Below, in pieces: positions 60,965 to 64,000 of a stretch of 64,000 nucleotides of DNA. The position numbers and the translations under genes are program-made. Every line of letters starts with the position of its first letter. Within the stretch, counting starts at the first letter, position 1. The notes below the pieces were generated by a model. It searched no databases, had not been told where the DNA came from, and saw nothing but the letters and a program-made list of their open reading frames with translations. The DNA lies in contig CAWBUD010000002.1 in NCBI GenBank assembly GCA_963791945.1, positions 62,001 through 126,000 on the forward strand, given 5' to 3'. The DNA comes from PALSA-1003 sp963791945. GTDB taxonomy: Bacteria > Pseudomonadota > Gammaproteobacteria > Burkholderiales > Casimicrobiaceae.

Positions 60965-61018
60965 GACGCGGCCTTCGCTCGAAGACGCACGAGCGACCCG
61001 GGTCGATCGGAGCAACCC

Positions 61019-61501
61019 TTGCAGATTTCAGACGATACCGTCGTGACGCTGACTTACAAGCTCTACGCCGCCTCGGGCGAGCTGATCGAGGAAGCGCGCG
61101 AGCCGATCACGTATCTGCACGGCGGCCATCACGGCATCTTTCCCAAGGTCGAGGAGGCACTGTCGGAAAAGAATCCCGGCGACTCGTGCTCGATCGCGCT
61201 CGAGCCGGACGACGCGTTCGGCGAGTACGATGCGGAGCTTGTCCGCGTGGAGGCCCAGGACCGCTTCCCCGGCGACGTCAAGGTCGGCATGCAGTTCGAG
61301 GAAACAGCCGACGACGACGAAGAGAGCCGGGTCTTCACCGTGACCGACATCGCTTCCGGCAAAGTGGTGGTCGACGGCAACCATCCGCTGGCCGGACAGC
61401 GGTTGCGCTTCGACTGCACCGTCGTCGACGTGCGGACCGCCACCGCCGAAGAACTCGAGCATGGGCACGTGCACGGCCCGGGGGCGCACCATCACCACTG
61501 A
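61019..61501 (+). CDS. slyD: SlyD-like FKBP-type prolyl isomerase
   Basis: The 160-residue protein has the short FKBP domain interrupted by a chaperone insert, as in SlyD. VTLTYKLYAASGELIEEARE and YLHGGHHGIFPKVEEALSEK open it, and the tail HGHVHGPGAHHHH is a metal-binding histidine stretch. SlyD isomerises prolyl bonds and supplies nickel in hydrogenase maturation in known cases. It begins with TTG; GGAG 6 bases upstream and the lack of any earlier start in a good position support this choice. Confidence 0.88.
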   Translation: MQISDDTVVTLTYKLYAASGELIEEAREPITYLHGGHHGIFPKVEEALSEKNPGDSCSIALEPDDAFGEYDAELVRVEAQDRFPGDVKVGMQFEETADDDEESRVFTVTDIASGKVVVDGNHPLAGQRLRFDCTVVDVRTATAEELEHGHVHGPGAHHHH

Positions 61502-61531
61502 TTTCCGCTGATGCTGCCTCTTGTCGAGCGC

Positions 61532-61621
61532 GTAGCCCGGGTTGAGCGCGAAGCGCGATACCCGGGAAAGCTGGCCGAGATTCAGTCGTCCCGGGGCTCG
61601 CTCGCACTCACCCCGGTCTAC
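61532..61621. repeat. GTAGCCCGGG palindromic repeat, copy 5
   Basis: It starts GTAGCCCGGGTTGAGCGCGA and ends gcactcaccccggtctac. The CTA at 61618-61620 is the stop codon of mutS on the minus strand. Confidence 0.85.
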
Positions 61622-64000
61622 GGCTTGCCATCCTTCTCGAGCAGGCGTTTGAGCTCGTAGATCGCGGCTATGGCGTCGCGGGGCGAAAGCTCGTCGGGAT
61701 CGAGCGCGGCGAGGTGTTCCAGCACTTGCGACGGCGCGGAGGGTGGTGGAGCGGCATCAGCACCCGCGAACAGGTCGCCGTGCGCGTCGCGCCGCGCGCT
61801 GAACCGGTCGAGGCGCGCGAGGTAGGAGCGCGCCTGGCGAATGGCCTCGGCCGACACGCCCGCGAGCTTCGCGACCTGCAGCCCGTAGCTGCGATCCGCG
61901 GGCCCTTCGGCGACCTCGTGCAGAAACGCGATACCGTCCTTGTGCTCGACCGCGTCGAAGTGCACGTTGGCGCAGCCTTCCAATTCCGACGCGAGCGCGG
62001 TCAGCTCGAAGTAGTGGGTCGCGAAGAGCGTCAGGCTCCGATTCCCGAGCGCCAATGCGCGCGCGATCGCCCACGCCAGCGCCAAGCCGTCGAAGGTCGA
62101 CGTGCCGCGGCCGATCTCGTCGATCAGCACGAGGCTCTCGGGCGTCGCTCGGTTCAGGATGTACGCAGCCTCGGTCATCTCGACCATGAACGTCGAGCGG
62201 CCGCCGGCGAGGTCGTCGGCCGCGCCGATGCGCGTGTAGATTGCGTCGAGCGGCCCGATTTCCGCACTTTTCGCGGGGACGAAAAACCCGCAGCTCGCAA
62301 AGAGCGCGATGACCGCCGCCTGCCGCATGTAGGTGGATTTGCCGCCCATGTTCGGCCCGGTGACGATCAGGAGCCGTCGCGAAGCGTCGAGCCGAAGATC
62401 GTTGGCGATGAACGGGTCCACCTGCGTCTCGACGACGGGATGCCGACCGCCCCTGACACGAACGCCCGGCGCGGCCGCGAACGTCGGGCGCGCCCAGTCG
62501 AGCGCCTCCGCCTGGCCGGCGTGAGTGCTGAGCACGTCGAGGCTCGCGAGCGCGAGCGCCGCCCGCTGCAGCGCCGGGATCGCCATGGCGAGCTCGGCGA
62601 GCAGCCGCTCGTAGAGCAGCTTCTCGCGCGCGAGCGCGCGCTCCTGCGCGGAGAGCGCCTTGTCCTCGAACGCCTTCAGCTCCGGCGTGATGTAGCGCTC
62701 GGCGTTCTTGAGCGTCTGCCGACGGCGGTAGTCGTCGGGAATCCTCGCGACGTGGGCGTTGGTGACCTCGATGTAGAAGCCATGGACGCGGTTGAATTCC
62801 ACCCGGAGGCTGCCGATGCCGGTGCGCGCGCGCTCGCGCGCTTCCAAGTCGATCAGGAACGCGCCGCAGTTGTCCTGGATGGCGCGGAGCTCGTCCAGCT
62901 CGGCGTCGTAGCCCAAAGCGATGACGTTGCCGTCGCGCAGCACCGCGGCGGGCTCGGCGGCGACGGCGCGCGCAAGCAACGCGTGCCAGCGCGCATCCAG
63001 GGCGAGGGCTTCGCCGACGTCTTCGAGAAGCGCGGCGCGGAACTCCGCGATCGATGCGCGGGCTTCCGGCAGGCGCGAGAGCGTGTCGCGCAGCCCGGAC
63101 AGATCACGCGGCCGGGCGTTGGCGAGCGCGATCCGCGACGCGATGCGCTCGACGTCCACGGTCCGCTTGAGCGTCTCGGCGAGACGACGGCGCACGGCGG
63201 GTGCTGAAAGCAATTCTTCGACTGCCGCATGGCGGGCGATCGCTGTTTCGCGGGCGCGCTGCGGCTGGGTGAGCCACTGGCGCAGCAGACGGCTGCCCGC
63301 AGCCGTGGCGCATTGGTCGAGAAGCGAGAGCAGGGTCGGAGCCGCCTCGCCGCGCAGCGTCTGGACGATTTCGAGATTGCGTCGCGTCGTCGCATCGAGC
63401 GCGAGATGCTGGCCCGCGTGCTCGACCGCGAGCGAGCGGACGTGCGAAAGCGAGCCCGCGCCCTGCTGCGTGGCTGATGCGTAGTGCAGCAGGGCTCCGG
63501 CGGCCTGGAGGGCCAGCGGCGCATCGCCGATACCGAACGCCGCAAGATCGGCCGTGCCGAACTGCGTCGCGAGACGGCGCGTCGCCGCTTCGGGATCGAA
63601 CTGCCACGGAGGCAGCCCGTGCGCAGGCACGCCGTCGAGCGCGATGGGCGGCGAGCCGTCCGGATACAGCAGCTCGGAAGGATCGAGGCGCTCCAGCTCG
63701 GCGCCGAGCTCGCTGGACGCGACGTCGCGCAACCGCATCTGGCCCGCCGCCAGATTGAGCCAGGCCACGCCGACCTTCTGTCGCTCGCGCTGGAGCGCGA
63801 CGAGCAGGCAGTCTCGCTTCGCCTCGAGGAGGCCCGCCTCGGTAAGCGTACCCGGCGTGACGATGCGGATCACCTTGCGCTCGACCGGTCCCTTGGCGGT
63901 CGCGGGATCGCCGATCTGCTCGCAGATCGCGACCGATTCACCGAGCTTCACCAGCCGAGCGAGATATTGCTCGACCGCGTGGTAAGGTACGCCCGCCATC
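61618..64000 (-). CDS. mutS: DNA mismatch repair ATPase MutS (N-terminus outside window)
   Basis: The 793 visible residues cover all but roughly the first 75 of MutS, judging from the position of MAGVPYHAVEQYLARLVKLG. The core and lever regions lead to the ATPase domain with Walker A TGPNMGGKSTYMRQ and Walker B VLIDEIGRGTSTFDG. A C-terminal helical tail ends LYELKRLLEKDGKP-like. MutS recognises mismatches and recruits MutL. The frame is intact to the window edge. Its TAG stop lies within a palindromic repeat. The first ATG in the track region is internal. Confidence 0.96.
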   Translation of the reverse strand, partial: MAGVPYHAVEQYLARLVKLGESVAICEQIGDPATAKGPVERKVIRIVTPGTLTEAGLLEAKRDCLLVALQRERQKVGVAWLNLAAGQMRLRDVASSELGAELERLDPSELLYPDGSPPIALDGVPAHGLPPWQFDPEAATRRLATQFGTADLAAFGIGDAPLALQAAGALLHYASATQQGAGSLSHVRSLAVEHAGQHLALDATTRRNLEIVQTLRGEAAPTLLSLLDQCATAAGSRLLRQWLTQPQRARETAIARHAAVEELLSAPAVRRRLAETLKRTVDVERIASRIALANARPRDLSGLRDTLSRLPEARASIAEFRAALLEDVGEALALDARWHALLARAVAAEPAAVLRDGNVIALGYDAELDELRAIQDNCGAFLIDLEARERARTGIGSLRVEFNRVHGFYIEVTNAHVARIPDDYRRRQTLKNAERYITPELKAFEDKALSAQERALAREKLLYERLLAELAMAIPALQRAALALASLDVLSTHAGQAEALDWARPTFAAAPGVRVRGGRHPVVETQVDPFIANDLRLDASRRLLIVTGPNMGGKSTYMRQAAVIALFASCGFFVPAKSAEIGPLDAIYTRIGAADDLAGGRSTFMVEMTEAAYILNRATPESLVLIDEIGRGTSTFDGLALAWAIARALALGNRSLTLFATHYFELTALASELEGCANVHFDAVEHKDGIAFLHEVAEGPADRSYGLQVAKLAGVSAEAIRQARSYLARLDRFSARRDAHGDLFAGADAAPPPSAPSQVLEHLAALDPDELSPRDAIAAIYELKRLLEKDGKP

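Noticed and set aside
61714..63207. 497-residue plus-strand frame opposite mutS
   Set aside because: MutS motifs are unambiguous on the minus strand; this is a shadow.

Overview
The window is GC-rich chromosomal DNA, densely coded on both strands. It most likely comes from a betaproteobacterium (Burkholderiales or a relative). The evidence is gene order: hldD-comEA-cysM, tsaB-rimI-udg next to lplT/alr, dapA-bamC-MBL hydrolase-purC, a DUF2917 gene divergent from a GcvA-like LysR regulator, and a DUF2970 gene beside clpB. This is inferred from neighbourhoods I know; no 16S rRNA is present.

Layout. 1-3714: a tandem pair of AspT-type antiporter genes (the first cut by the window edge) and a TRIC/UPF0126 channel. 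3728-4925: an apparently intact DDE insertion sequence with unequal terminal repeats. 5224-11418: a DegS-like protease, a very large winged-helix/ATPase/TPR regulator, a 3-hydroxyacyl-CoA dehydrogenase and a Pat-like acetyltransferase. 11774-24427: an accessory stress and ketone-body region with a NarL-type two-component system, a P3A proton ATPase, small membrane and periplasmic proteins, and an overlapping patatin/acetoacetate decarboxylase/3-hydroxybutyrate dehydrogenase operon. It also contains at least four decayed genes (DUF4010/MgtC-like, PHA synthase-like, DedA, DUF302) and stops at the 3' end of a tRNA-Ser(UGA) gene. 24529-64000: housekeeping genes (BI-1, rlmD, tsaB-rimI-udg, lemA-TPM-TPM, lplT/alr, hldD, comEA-like, cysM, a 3'-5' exonuclease, DUF1501/DUF1800, mnmH-phzF, arylesterase/ybbAP, kynA-GT-kynU, clpB, LysR, dapA-bamC-MBL-purC, two small lipoproteins, DUF7931-roxA, slyD, mutS cut by the window edge).

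How the genes work together. The 11.8-24.4 kb block joins sensing (histidine kinase and response regulator), proton export and envelope proteins to an operon predicted to release and interconvert 3-hydroxybutyrate, acetoacetate and acetone. It looks like a trimmed version of a larger stress/PHB cluster, because remnants of other functions lie between intact genes. Elsewhere the genes form ordinary short operons, many with 4-nt stop/start overlaps.

Non-coding signals. An 80-90 bp palindromic repeat beginning GTAGCCCGGG occurs five times, and its outer TAG serves as the stop codon of three neighbouring reading frames. A clear heat-shock promoter precedes clpB. An operator-like dyad overlaps a predicted promoter at 11689-11732. 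The tsaB and roxA -10 boxes are placed so that the transcripts may be leaderless. No CRISPR array, prophage or secondary-metabolite cluster is visible. I found no clearly new multi-gene system; the decayed island and the kynA-glycosyltransferase-kynU arrangement are the most unusual parts.
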